Shown: positions 1 through 6,934, counted from the stretch's first letter. The stretch is 7,824 bases of DNA from Acidimicrobiaceae bacterium (GCA_003476595.1 DMTU01000267.1:3757-11580), one strand, 5' to 3'. A program made the numbers and translations. Notes: generated from the letters alone by a model not told the origin.

Positions 1-2
1 CC

Positions 3-674
3 GAGATCCTGCCCCGCCTCGCCGACCCCGACACCGGGGTGGAGCGCTGGTCGCTGGAGGCGCTGCAGGCCGCGCTCGACTCGGGCGAGATCCGCAGCCA
101 GTACCAGCCCGAGGGCGTGACGTCCTACGAGGGCCTGCTGTTCCCGGACACCTACGAGATCGACGAGGACGTGGACGAGGCCGGCTTCCTGCGGCGCCTC
201 GTGGCCGAGACCGACGCCCGCCTCACGGCGCTCGACGTCGAGGCCAGGGCCGCCGCGCTCGGTCGCACGCCGTACGAGATCCTCGTCATCGCCTCGCTGA
301 TCGAGGAGGAGACCCGGGTCCCCGCGGAGCGGGCGATGGTCGCCCGGGTGGTCTACAACCGCCTGGAGCAGGGCATCCCGCTCGGCATCGACGCCACCAG
401 CCGGTACGAGGCCGAGATCAGCGGCCGAGACCGCGAGGACCTCGACTTCGAGTCCGACTCGCCCTACAACACCCGCCGGGTCGCCGGGATCCCCCCGACG
501 CCGATCGCCGCGCCGGGTCAGGCGTCGCTCGAGGGTGCCCTCAACCCCGCAGAGGGGAACTGGATCTACTACGTGCTCCAGGACGAGCAGGGCAACCACT
601 TCTTCACCGACTCCTTCGCCGAGTTCAACGAGGCCAAGGCCGAGTGCGCCCGCCTCGATCTGGGGTGCGGGTGA
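3..674 (+). CDS. mltG: Endolytic transglycosylase MltG, 3' part (5' end outside window)
   Basis: MltG (YceG family) is an inner-membrane lytic transglycosylase that cuts nascent peptidoglycan strands internally and so helps set glycan length. The frame is open from the first bases of the window, with no stop upstream of the GTG at 39. The gene therefore begins outside the window, and the N-terminal membrane anchor and LysM-like part are missing. About 223 codons are visible. They contain the family signature EGLLFPDTYEI (about nt 129-161), then ASLIEEET. The first Glu of its EEE run (nt 303-305) aligns with the catalytic Glu218 of E. coli MltG. VVYNRL, DSPYNTR, GIPPTPIAAPG and a C-terminal NWIYYVLQDEQGNHFFT segment follow, in the usual order. 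The canonical DPT is DAT here (GIDATSRYE). The stop overlaps the aroE start by 4 bases, so translation is probably coupled. Family assignment is very secure. Confidence 0.95.
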   Translation, partial: EILPRLADPDTGVERWSLEALQAALDSGEIRSQYQPEGVTSYEGLLFPDTYEIDEDVDEAGFLRRLVAETDARLTALDVEARAAALGRTPYEILVIASLIEEETRVPAERAMVARVVYNRLEQGIPLGIDATSRYEAEISGRDREDLDFESDSPYNTRRVAGIPPTPIAAPGQASLEGALNPAEGNWIYYVLQDEQGNHFFTDSFAEFNEAKAECARLDLGCG

Positions 675-1489
675 CCCGGACGCCCACCGGCGCCACCCAC
701 CTGGCCGGGGTCATCGGCTGGCCGGTGCGCCACTCGCGCTCACCGGACATCCACAACGCCGCCTACGAGGCCCTGGGCCTCGACTGGGTCTACGTGGCGC
801 TGCCGGTCCCGCCCGGCCAGGTGCCCGCCGCGCTCCGCGGGATGCGGGCGCTCGGGATCGAGGGGCTGTCGGTGACGATGCCCCACAAGGGTGCAGTCGC
901 GGCCGAGGTCGACGCGCTCACCGCGGACGCCGCCGCGCTCGGCGCGGTCAACAGCGTGCGCCGTGACGGCGACCGGCTGATCGGTGACAACACCGACGGC
1001 GGCGGCTTCGTGGACTCCCTGGCCGAAGCCGGCGTCGATCCCTCCGGCCGGCGGTGCGTGGTGCTCGGAGCCGGGGGCGCGGCCCGGGCCGTGGTCCGCT
1101 CCCTCGCGACCGCCGGTGCGGCCCAGGTGACGGTCGTGAACCGGGATCCGGGTCGGGCGGCCACCGCCGCAGCGCTGGCCGGGGCCGTCGGCGCCGTCGG
1201 CTCCGCCTCGGACCTGGGCACCGCCGACCTGCTCGTCCAGGCCACCCCCATGGGCATGGGCGACGACGCCACCCTGGCCGCCGACCCCGACCTGCTGCCC
1301 GCCGGCGCCGTGGTCGCCGACCTCGTGTACCACCCGCTCGTCACCCCGCTGCTGGACGCGGCCCGGACCCGTGGCCTCACGACCGTGGACGGCCTCGGGA
1401 TGCTCGTCCACCAAGCGGCCCGGCAGCTCCGGGACTGGACGGGGCGCGGCGCGCCGATCGACGTGATGCGGGCGGCGGCGACGGGCTGA
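671..1489 (+). CDS. aroE: Shikimate dehydrogenase (NADP-dependent)
   Basis: This enzyme reduces 3-dehydroshikimate to shikimate with NADPH in the cytoplasm, the fourth step of the shikimate pathway. The product is 272 aa, normal for AroE. It shows the substrate-binding GVIGWPVRHSRSP (residues 13-25), SVTMPHKGAV with the catalytic Lys73, AVNSV, and GDNTDGGGF with the catalytic Asp109. The Rossmann loop GAGGAARAV (133-141) is followed by the cofactor-discriminating VNRDPGR (156-162), then QATPMGM, DLVYHPL and DGLGMLVHQAA near the end. I chose the GTG at 671, which overlaps the mltG stop as GTGA. GTG at 665 and 644 are in frame but would extend further into mltG. The residue after NR is Asp where Thr or Ser is usual. 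Its location next to mltG is typical of actinobacteria. Its pathway partners aroC and aroB lie about 2 kb downstream. Confidence 0.96.
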   Translation: MTRTPTGATHLAGVIGWPVRHSRSPDIHNAAYEALGLDWVYVALPVPPGQVPAALRGMRALGIEGLSVTMPHKGAVAAEVDALTADAAALGAVNSVRRDGDRLIGDNTDGGGFVDSLAEAGVDPSGRRCVVLGAGGAARAVVRSLATAGAAQVTVVNRDPGRAATAAALAGAVGAVGSASDLGTADLLVQATPMGMGDDATLAADPDLLPAGAVVADLVYHPLVTPLLDAARTRGLTTVDGLGMLVHQAARQLRDWTGRGAPIDVMRAAATG

Positions 1490-1566
1490 CGGGCGGGTCG
1501 TCCGGATTCCCGCTACAGGACGGGCCCGATCGCGCCGAAGGAACCAGGAGCGAAGCCCAGCCTCTG

Positions 1567-1572
1567 AAGGAG
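1567..1572 (+). promoter_or_regulatory. Strong Shine-Dalgarno site of the DUF4388 gene
   Basis: AAGGAG lies 6 bases before the GTG at 1579. It is the best ribosome binding site in the window and decides the start, because the same frame stays open far upstream through aroE. The 89-base gap after aroE (1490-1578) shows no convincing promoter or terminator by eye, so the gene may be read from the aroE transcript. Confidence 0.75.
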
Positions 1573-1578
1573 ATCGTC

Positions 1579-2703
1579 GTGGCGCTGTCCGGGACCCTCG
1601 AGACGTTCAGCCTGCCGGATGTCCTCCGGCTCCTCTCGAGCACGAAGAAGACCGGCCTGCTGGCCCTCGACGGGGACCGCGGTCGCGGCCGCATCTGGGT
1701 GCGCGACGGGGCGATCGTCGGCGCCGATGCCGACCGAGCCGTCGAGGACGCGGTGGAGGGGGTGGCCTTCGAGTTGCTCCGCTTCGTCGACGCCCGCTTC
1801 GAGTTCGACTCCGGCGCCGAGCTCGACGCCGACCGTGAGCCCCGTCCCGTGGACGACGTGCTGGCCGAGGCCGAGTCCCGGCTGGCGGAGTGGCGCGAGA
1901 TCGAAGCCGTCGTGCCGTCGCTCGACGTCTGGGCCCGCATGGTCACCGAGGTCGATGGCGACCGCACCGTGGCGCCGGCCCAGTGGCGGGTCCTCGCCCA
2001 GGTGGGCACCGGCACCGATGGCCACACCCTCGCGGAACGCCTCGGCCAGGGCGAGTACGACGTGTGCCGCCAGCTGCGCGACCTGATCGAGATCGGGTTG
2101 GTGGAGCTCGACGAAGCACCGGTCACCGCCGCTCCCGCCGTCGTCCACGCGCCGGCCACCGATGCGTTCGGCGACGCCGGTGCGTCGTGGTCCACCCCGT
2201 CCGAGGAGCCCACGTTCGTGGAGCCGGCGCTGGATCAGGACGCGGTCAGCTCCCTCGGCGCCGACCTGGCGTCCTTCGTCGCCGTCGGCACCGTCGAGCA
2301 GCCTCCCGCCGAGCCCGAGTCCGAGCTCGAGTCAGCGGTCGAAGAGACGATCGAGGCCAGCGAGCCGGTCGAGACCAGCGAGCCCGCCGAGATCGACCAG
2401 ATCGAGCAGATCGAGGCCGGCGAGGAGCCGGTGGACGAGCCCGGCACCGTCGAGGACGAGTCCGTCGGCGCACCGGCCCACCTCGAGGTCGAGGTCGAGG
2501 ACGAAGACGTCCTCTCCCAGCTGTCCCAGCTCAGCCCGAAGGCGGCCGCGGCCGTCGAGGCCACCTGGGACACCGACGATGCCCCCGCCGATCCCATCGA
2601 GCCGGTCGAGCCGGTCGAGCCCCAGGCCACCGAGCCGGAGCCGGGCCACGACGAGATCGACCAGAACCTGCTGCTGCGCTTCCTGTCCTCGACGAAGCAC
2701 TGA
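1579..2703 (+). CDS. DUF4388 (PATAN-like) protein with acidic repetitive C-terminal tail
   Basis: The specific function is unknown. The product has 374 aa. Residues 3 to about 80 match the DUF4388/PATAN pattern: LSGTLETFSLPDVLRLLSS, then TKKTGLLAL, a GRIWVRDGAIVGADA strand-turn-strand and FELLRFVDARFEF. Such domains occur in regulatory proteins linked to type IV pili, gliding and two-component systems. Residues about 92-178 look like a helical or winged-helix module (W-REIEAVVPSLD, WRVLAQVGTG, LAERLGQGEYDVCRQL, IGLVEL). From about 180 to 360 the chain is low-complexity, rich in Glu, Pro, Val, Asp and Ser, with EPVEPVEP, IDQIEQIE, EVEVEDEDV and LSQLSQLS repeats. It is strongly acidic and probably disordered. 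The last 14 residues, DQNLLLRFLSSTKH, resemble residues 15-24. No signal peptide or membrane segment is seen. It lies directly before a prepilin peptidase, which suggests but does not prove a role in pilus or secretion control. Confidence 0.85.
   Translation: MALSGTLETFSLPDVLRLLSSTKKTGLLALDGDRGRGRIWVRDGAIVGADADRAVEDAVEGVAFELLRFVDARFEFDSGAELDADREPRPVDDVLAEAESRLAEWREIEAVVPSLDVWARMVTEVDGDRTVAPAQWRVLAQVGTGTDGHTLAERLGQGEYDVCRQLRDLIEIGLVELDEAPVTAAPAVVHAPATDAFGDAGASWSTPSEEPTFVEPALDQDAVSSLGADLASFVAVGTVEQPPAEPESELESAVEETIEASEPVETSEPAEIDQIEQIEAGEEPVDEPGTVEDESVGAPAHLEVEVEDEDVLSQLSQLSPKAAAAVEATWDTDDAPADPIEPVEPVEPQATEPEPGHDEIDQNLLLRFLSSTKH
2380..2632 (+). repeat. Short degenerate and tandem repeats within the acidic tail of the DUF4388 gene
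   Basis: Several short in-frame repeats sit in this coding stretch. GAGCCGGTC occurs twice in tandem at 2599-2616, with a partial third copy. GAGGTC units occur around 2485-2500, and GATCGA-CAG units around 2390-2416. A doubled CAGCTGTCC-like unit near 2519-2532 encodes LSQLSQ. All are multiples of three, so the reading frame is kept and tail length can drift by slippage. They are low-complexity coding sequence rather than a mobile repeat. Confidence 0.6.
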
Positions 2704-2720
2704 TCCCAGGCACTGATCCC
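2697..2720 (+). repeat. 11-bp tandem direct repeat across the DUF4388 stop codon
   Basis: GCACTGATCCC occurs at 2697-2707 and again at 2710-2720, separated by AG, giving a 13-base period. The first copy contains the stop codon. The second lies in noncoding sequence and is out of frame with the gene. It looks like a small local duplication. No function can be assigned. Confidence 0.6.
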
Positions 2721-2762
2721 GGTTCGGTCGGCGGCCTCACCGTCGCCGGCGCCGGCCGAACC

Positions 2763-2768
2763 TAGGGT
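2763..2768 (+). promoter_or_regulatory. Putative -10 element of a leaderless promoter for the prepilin peptidase gene
   Basis: TAGGGT fits the actinobacterial TAnnnT -10 pattern and ends 8 bases before the GTG at 2777. That would place transcription initiation at or within about two bases of the start codon. There is no Shine-Dalgarno-like sequence in between (GCCCGGCC). I do not see a good -35. A perfect 12-base palindrome, GCCGGCGCCGGC, lies just upstream at 2745-2756. It could be a site or simply GC bias. This is inference from sequence pattern only. Confidence 0.4.
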
Positions 2769-2776
2769 GCCCGGCC

Positions 2777-3568
2777 GTGGACATCGTCGCCGTCGTGCTC
2801 GCCGGGATCGCCGGCCTCCTCGTCGGGTCCTTCGCCAACCGGCTGATCGTCCGCGAGCCGGGCTACGTCGTCACCGACCCGAAGGACCTCCCGGAGGGGG
2901 CGGACGAGTCCCTGCTGGACGAGCTCGAACCCGTGCCCACCGACCTGCCACCGGTGCCCGTGCTCGCCGTCGTGCGGCCCGGCTCGTGGTGGCGGCGCTG
3001 GTTCCCGGTCACCGAGGTGGTCATGGCTGCGACCTTCGCGGCCACGGTCGCCGAGCTGGGCTGGTCGGCGCCGACGGCGGCGACCCTGTTCCTGGTCGCC
3101 GCGCTGGTGACCCTCGCCGCGGTCGACCTGCGCGTGTACCGGATCCCCGATCGCATCAACTTCCCGTCGATGGCGATCGGCTTCGGCGCCATCGTCGTGG
3201 CCTCGCTGATCGACGGTGCGCCCGCCACGATCCTGGGCGCGGCCATCGGCGGCTTCCTGTACGCATCGATGCTGTTCCTCGCCCACCTCATCTCCCCCCG
3301 GGGCATGGGCTGGGGCGACGTGAAGCTGGCCTGGCTCATGGGCTTCTACCTGGGGTGGCGGGGCCACGAGCCCGGTGGCGTGCTCGACCTGGTGCTGGGA
3401 CCGCTGCGGGCCGTGCTCCTCGGCGCCGCGCTGGGCTCCATCCTCGGGGTGCTGAGCGGCGGGGCGTACGCGATCGCCCGGCGCTCGACCAAGGTGGTGT
3501 TCCCCTACGGCCCGTCGCTCGCGGCCGGGTGCACGATCGCCGTCGTGTGGGGCATCACCCCCCTCTGA
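2777..3568 (+). CDS. pilD: Prepilin peptidase, family A24, lacking the N-terminal cysteine motif
   Basis: This is an integral membrane aspartic protease that cleaves the leader peptide of type IV prepilins or pseudopilins at the cytoplasmic face. The product has 263 aa and starts at GTG 2777. An N-terminal membrane segment ends in [13 protein letters not shown], equivalent to the GSFLNVVIYRLP of classical enzymes. A hydrophilic stretch of about 50 residues follows, then [12 protein letters not shown] and several hydrophobic helices. Catalytic aspartates are Asp117 in [11 protein letters not shown] and Asp181 in GMGWGDVKL. Their spacing of 64 matches the Asp125/Asp189 pair described for TcpJ. 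The C-terminus has [13 protein letters not shown], as usual. The cytoplasmic loop is short and acidic and has none of the four cysteines of bifunctional PilD, so N-methylation of the pilin by the classical route is doubtful. No pilin genes are in the window. The symbol is by family only. Confidence 0.92.
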   Translation: MDIVAVVLAGIAGLLVGSFANRLIVREPGYVVTDPKDLPEGADESLLDELEPVPTDLPPVPVLAVVRPGSWWRRWFPVTEVVMAATFAATVAELGWSAPTAATLFLVAALVTLAAVDLRVYRIPDRINFPSMAIGFGAIVVASLIDGAPATILGAAIGGFLYASMLFLAHLISPRGMGWGDVKLAWLMGFYLGWRGHEPGGVLDLVLGPLRAVLLGAALGSILGVLSGGAYAIARRSTKVVFPYGPSLAAGCTIAVVWGITPL

Positions 3569-3619
3569 ACCGGGCCGGCCCGAGCACCATGTGCTTCGTG
3601 CCCCGACCGGTACCGGCTC

Positions 3620-3625
3620 TACGCT
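3620..3625 (+). promoter_or_regulatory. Putative -10 element of a leaderless promoter for aroC
   Basis: TACGCT fits TAnnnT and is followed by 7 bases, CCCGGCC, before the aroC GTG at 3633. There is no Shine-Dalgarno sequence. The 10 bases CCCGGCCGTG are identical to those at the prepilin peptidase start (2770-2779). A convincing -35 was not found; TTCGTG at 3595-3600 is weak and 19 bases away. Confidence 0.42.
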
Positions 3626-3632
3626 CCCGGCC

Positions 3633-4805
3633 GTGCTGCGCTACCTGACCGCCGGTGAATCGCACGGGGCCGCCCTCGTCGTGATCGTCGAGGGGCTCCC
3701 CGCCGGCCTGCCCATCGAGGTGGGGGAGGTGCAGGGCGAGCTGGCCCGCCGCCGCCTCGGCTACGGCCGCGGCCCCCGCATGCGCTTCGAGCAGGACGAG
3801 GTCACCCTCGTCGGCGGCGTCCGCCACGGCCGCACCCTCGGGTCGCCGGTCGCCATCGAGATCGCCAACACCGAGTGGACGCGCAGCGACAAGTGGCACG
3901 AGGAGATGTCGCCCGCGCCCGGCGCCACCAAGAACCCGGCCACCCAGCCCCGGCCCGGCCACGCCGACCTGGCCGGCATGCAGAAGTACGGCTTCGACGA
4001 CGCCCGGGACATCCTCGAGCGGGCCTCCGCTCGGGAGACGGCGGCCCGGGTCGCGGCGGGCACGCTGGCCAAGGCGCTGCTGTCGCACCTCGGCATCTCG
4101 GTGCTGAGCCACGTCATCCAGATGGGCCAGGCCCGGGCCGGTGCCGGCATCCGGCCGGCGCCCGCCGACCTCGGGGCCGTCGACGAGGACGAGGTCCGCT
4201 GCTTCGACCCCGCCGCCAGCGCCGCCATGGTCGAGGAGATCAAGGCCGCGGCCAAGGAGGGCGACAGCCTCGGGGGCGTGGCCGAGGTCCTCGCCTACGG
4301 CGTGCCGGTCGGACTCGGGAGCCACGTGCACTGGGACCGCAAGATCGACGCCGCCCTGGCCCAGGCCCTCATGAGCATCCAGGCCATCAAGGGCGTGGAG
4401 ATCGGCGACGGCTTCGAGGTCGCCGGCCTCCGCGGCAGCGACGCCCACGACCCCATCGGCTGGGCGCCCGACGCCCGGGACGGTCAGGGCGACTACGTCC
4501 GCGAGGGCACCCGCGCCGGGGGTGTGGAGGGTGGCATCACCACGGGTGAGCTGCTGGTGGCTCGCGCCGCGATGAAGCCGCTGGCCTCGTTGAACCGCCC
4601 CACGCTCAAGACCGTCGACGTGCGGACCAAGGAGGAGACGGTGAGCTTCAAGGAGCGCACCGACGTCACCGCAGTGCCCGCCATGGGGGTGGTCGCCGAG
4701 ACGATGGTGGCCCTGGTGCTCGCCACCGAGGCGATGCGGAAGTTCGGCGGCGACTCCCTCACCGAGCTGGTGCGCAACCACGACGCCTACGTCCAGACCC
4801 GGTGA
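3633..4805 (+). CDS. aroC: Chorismate synthase
   Basis: The enzyme makes chorismate from 5-enolpyruvylshikimate-3-phosphate by trans-elimination of phosphate, using reduced FMN. It is the last common step to the aromatic amino acids and folate. The product has 390 aa, the usual length. It begins [12 protein letters not shown] with the conserved His11, then [18 protein letters not shown] (about 40-57), [30 protein letters not shown], and [45 protein letters not shown] and DVTAVPA (344-350) follow. These cover the three signature regions of the family. I chose GTG 3633 because homologues start exactly at [12 protein letters not shown]. An in-frame GTG at 3591 would add 14 residues unlike the family. 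The gene lies 7 bases upstream of aroB and is probably co-transcribed with it. aroK, often found between aroC and aroB in actinobacteria, is absent here. Confidence 0.97.
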   Translation: MLRYLTAGESHGAALVVIVEGLPAGLPIEVGEVQGELARRRLGYGRGPRMRFEQDEVTLVGGVRHGRTLGSPVAIEIANTEWTRSDKWHEEMSPAPGATKNPATQPRPGHADLAGMQKYGFDDARDILERASARETAARVAAGTLAKALLSHLGISVLSHVIQMGQARAGAGIRPAPADLGAVDEDEVRCFDPAASAAMVEEIKAAAKEGDSLGGVAEVLAYGVPVGLGSHVHWDRKIDAALAQALMSIQAIKGVEIGDGFEVAGLRGSDAHDPIGWAPDARDGQGDYVREGTRAGGVEGGITTGELLVARAAMKPLASLNRPTLKTVDVRTKEETVSFKERTDVTAVPAMGVVAETMVALVLATEAMRKFGGDSLTELVRNHDAYVQTR

Positions 4806-4812
4806 GGCGCCG

Positions 4813-5817
4813 ATGATCACCGTCGAGGTCCCGGTCCCGGGCCGCTCCTACCCGGCGATCGTCGGCCGGGGGGCGCGGCGGGAGCTGCCCGCGCTGCTGC
4901 CCGAGGGCACCGGCCGGGTCGCCGTCGTCACCCAGCGAGGCATCGGCATGACCGCCGATCCCGGGGTCGAGCACCGGGTGTTCCACATCGAGGCCGGCGA
5001 GGACGCCAAGACGCTTCGGACGGTCGAGTACCTGTGCCGGCAGTGGGCGACCTGGGGCCTCACCCGTGCGGACTGCGTGGTGGCCATCGGCGGCGGGATG
5101 GTCACCGACGTCGCCGGCTTCGCCGCCGCGGCCTACCACCGGGGCGTGCCGGTCGTGCACGTCGCCACGACGCTGCTCGGCATGGTCGATGCGGCCATCG
5201 GCGGCAAGACCGGCGTGAACCTGCCCGAGGGCAAGAACCTCGTCGGGGCGTTCTGGCAGCCCTCGGCCGTCGTCTGCGACCTGGAGGCCCTCGACACGCT
5301 GCCGCCCCGGGAGCTGCGGGGCGGCTACGGCGAGCTGGCCAAGTACCGGTTCCTCCCCGGCGGCGAGGGCCTCGACGACCTCGAGCTCGAGGAGCAGGTC
5401 GCCCAGTGCATCCGCATCAAGGCGGCCGTCGTCGCCGCCGACGAGCGCGAGGGCGGGCTGCGGGCGATCCTCAACTACGGCCACACGCTGGCCCATGCCA
5501 TCGAGACCGCGGGCGAGTACGACCTGCGCCACGGCGAGGCCGTCGCGATCGGCCTGCTCTACGCCGCCGCCCTCGCCCGCCGCCTCGGCCGGATCTCCGA
5601 CGAGCGCGTCGCCCTGCACCACGACATCGTGGCCCGCTACGAGCTGCCCGATCGCGTGCCCGAGGGACTGGACGACGACGAGCTCCTCTCGCTGATGGCG
5701 CGGGACAAGAAGGCCCTCGACGGCCTCACGTTCGCCCTCGACGGCGACGACGGCGTGGAGATCGTGACGGGCGTCGATCCCGAGGTCGCCCGGGCCGCGC
5801 TGGGGGACGTGCGGTGA
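4813..5817 (+). CDS. aroB: 3-Dehydroquinate synthase
   Basis: It converts DAHP to 3-dehydroquinate with NAD and a divalent metal, the second step of the shikimate pathway. The product has 334 aa, somewhat shorter than the usual 350-370. Visible motifs are VAIGGGMVTDVAGFAAAAYHRG and VPVVHVATTLLGMVDAAIGGKTGVN for NAD and substrate binding, and GKNLVGAFWQP. GGYGELAKY carries a metal-ligand Glu174. NYGHTLAHAIE (His224/His228) and RHGEAVAIG (His240) carry metal-ligand histidines. DKKALDGLTFAL follows near the C-terminus. The helical segment after GELAKY (RFLPGGEGLDDLELEEQVA) is clearly shorter than in E. coli or Bacillus enzymes, which explains the length. ATG 4813 has GAGG (4804-4807), overlapping the aroC stop, 5 bases upstream. 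The end overlaps the next gene by 4 bases. Confidence 0.97.
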   Translation: MITVEVPVPGRSYPAIVGRGARRELPALLPEGTGRVAVVTQRGIGMTADPGVEHRVFHIEAGEDAKTLRTVEYLCRQWATWGLTRADCVVAIGGGMVTDVAGFAAAAYHRGVPVVHVATTLLGMVDAAIGGKTGVNLPEGKNLVGAFWQPSAVVCDLEALDTLPPRELRGGYGELAKYRFLPGGEGLDDLELEEQVAQCIRIKAAVVAADEREGGLRAILNYGHTLAHAIETAGEYDLRHGEAVAIGLLYAAALARRLGRISDERVALHHDIVARYELPDRVPEGLDDDELLSLMARDKKALDGLTFALDGDDGVEIVTGVDPEVARAALGDVR

Positions 5818-6920
5818 CCCGGCCGTCGGCCCTGGCCCCGCTCGACGTCGCCACCCGCGCCGGGCGCGTCCGGGCCGAGCTCGACGAGGCCGGGTGCGAC
5901 GCCCTCGTCGTCACCGACCTCACGAACGTCCGCTGGCTCACCGGCTTCACCGGCTCCGCCGGCGTCCTCGTCGTCCGCCCGCACGACCTCGTGATCGTCA
6001 CCGACGGCCGCTACCAGGAGCAGGCCGCCGACCAGCTCGCCGCCGCCGGCGTCACCGCCGAGATTGAGATCACCCGCGACACCGCGGGCCGCCTGGCGAC
6101 CGTGCTCGACGGCACGGACCGGGTCGGCCTCGAAGCCGACCACGTCACGTGGTGGATCCAGCAGCAGTGGGCGCAGGCGCTGTCGTCCACGCTCGTGCCG
6201 ACGCAGGGCCTGGTGCTCGGCCTGCGGGCCGTGAAGGACGACGGGGAGGTCGACCGGCTCCAGCGTGCCGCCGCGATCGCCGACGCCGCCCTCGCCGACG
6301 TCCGCCACCTGCTGCGGGAGCAGCCCACCGAGCGCGAGCTCGCCCGGGCGCTGGAGTCGGCCATGCTCGACCACGGCGCCGACGGCCCGTCGTTCGAGAC
6401 CATCGTCGCCAGCGGGCCGAACGGGGCCCGCCCCCACGCCCGGCCCTCCGACCGGGTGATCGGCGCCACCGGCGACGGCGAGCTGGTCGTGATCGACTTC
6501 GGCGCCCTCTGCGACGGCTACCACTCCGACATGACCCGCACCTTCGTGGTGGGGGAGCCCTCGGCGACGCAGGCCCGGATGCTGGAGGTCGTGCGCGCGT
6601 CGCAGGCCGCCGGGGTCGCCGCGGTCCGCGCCGGCGTGCCGACGATCGCGGTGGACCAGGCGTGCCGGGCCGTGATCGACGAGGCCGGCTGGTCCGACGC
6701 CTTCGTGCACGGCACCGGCCACGGCATCGGCCTGGTCATCCACGAGGAGCCCCGGTTGAGCCCCGAGTCCACCGCGCTGCTCGCCCCGGGCCACTGCGTC
6801 ACGGTCGAACCCGGCGTCTACCTGCCCGAGCACGGCGGCGTCCGCATCGAGGACTCGGTCGTGGTCACCGCCGCCGGGTGCAGGCACCTCACCGCCTCGC
6901 CCTACGACCCGGCGCCGTAG
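5814..6920 (+). CDS. M24 family metallopeptidase (Xaa-Pro aminopeptidase/dipeptidase type)
   Basis: This is a cytoplasmic dinuclear-metal peptidase of the creatinase/prolidase fold that removes residues before proline. The product has 368 aa, like the YqhT-type enzymes next to efp in Firmicutes and Actinomycetota, and shorter than E. coli PepP. A creatinase N-terminal domain (about residues 10-130) has [18 protein letters not shown]. The catalytic domain carries the five expected metal ligands: Asp228 in VVIDFGA, Asp239 in HSDMTRT, His303 in GTGHGIG, Glu332 in VEPGVY and Glu346 in RIEDS. The conserved IHEEP is also present. GTG 5814 overlaps the aroB stop as GTGA, with a G-rich GGGGGA about 8 bases upstream. 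Family is certain, but whether it acts on dipeptides (PepQ-like) or longer peptides (PepP-like) cannot be told. Proximity to efp may reflect a shared theme of proline metabolism, which is only inference. Confidence 0.93.
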   Translation: MTRPSALAPLDVATRAGRVRAELDEAGCDALVVTDLTNVRWLTGFTGSAGVLVVRPHDLVIVTDGRYQEQAADQLAAAGVTAEIEITRDTAGRLATVLDGTDRVGLEADHVTWWIQQQWAQALSSTLVPTQGLVLGLRAVKDDGEVDRLQRAAAIADAALADVRHLLREQPTERELARALESAMLDHGADGPSFETIVASGPNGARPHARPSDRVIGATGDGELVVIDFGALCDGYHSDMTRTFVVGEPSATQARMLEVVRASQAAGVAAVRAGVPTIAVDQACRAVIDEAGWSDAFVHGTGHGIGLVIHEEPRLSPESTALLAPGHCVTVEPGVYLPEHGGVRIEDSVVVTAAGCRHLTASPYDPAP

Positions 6921-6934
6921 CCCGGGCCGACCAT

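Noticed and set aside
395..415. MltG having GIDATSRYE in place of the more usual SDPTVIYG type motif
   Set aside because: Variation at this site is common in actinobacterial MltG as far as I recall, and the catalytic Glu and flanking motifs are intact, so no loss of function is suggested.
1499..1522. Inverted repeat CGTCC...GGACG in the aroE-DUF4388 gap as a terminator
   Set aside because: The stem is only 5 pairs with a 14-base loop and there is no T tract. It is expected by chance in sequence of this composition.
1054..1578. Upstream extension of the DUF4388 frame into aroE
   Set aside because: The frame is open but the added sequence is Arg/Gly/Pro-rich and out of frame with aroE. The domain and a strong Shine-Dalgarno both point to GTG 1579.
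3591..3632. An upstream GTG start for aroC at 3591
   Set aside because: It would add 14 residues unlike any chorismate synthase N-terminus, and the GTG at 3633 gives the exact family start [12 protein letters not shown].
3555..4820. A long open frame (about 421 codons) on the minus strand covering the whole of aroC
   Set aside because: It is antisense to a certain gene, its product is rich in Gly, Ala, His and Val with no recognisable motif, and such frames are expected where third positions are nearly all G or C.
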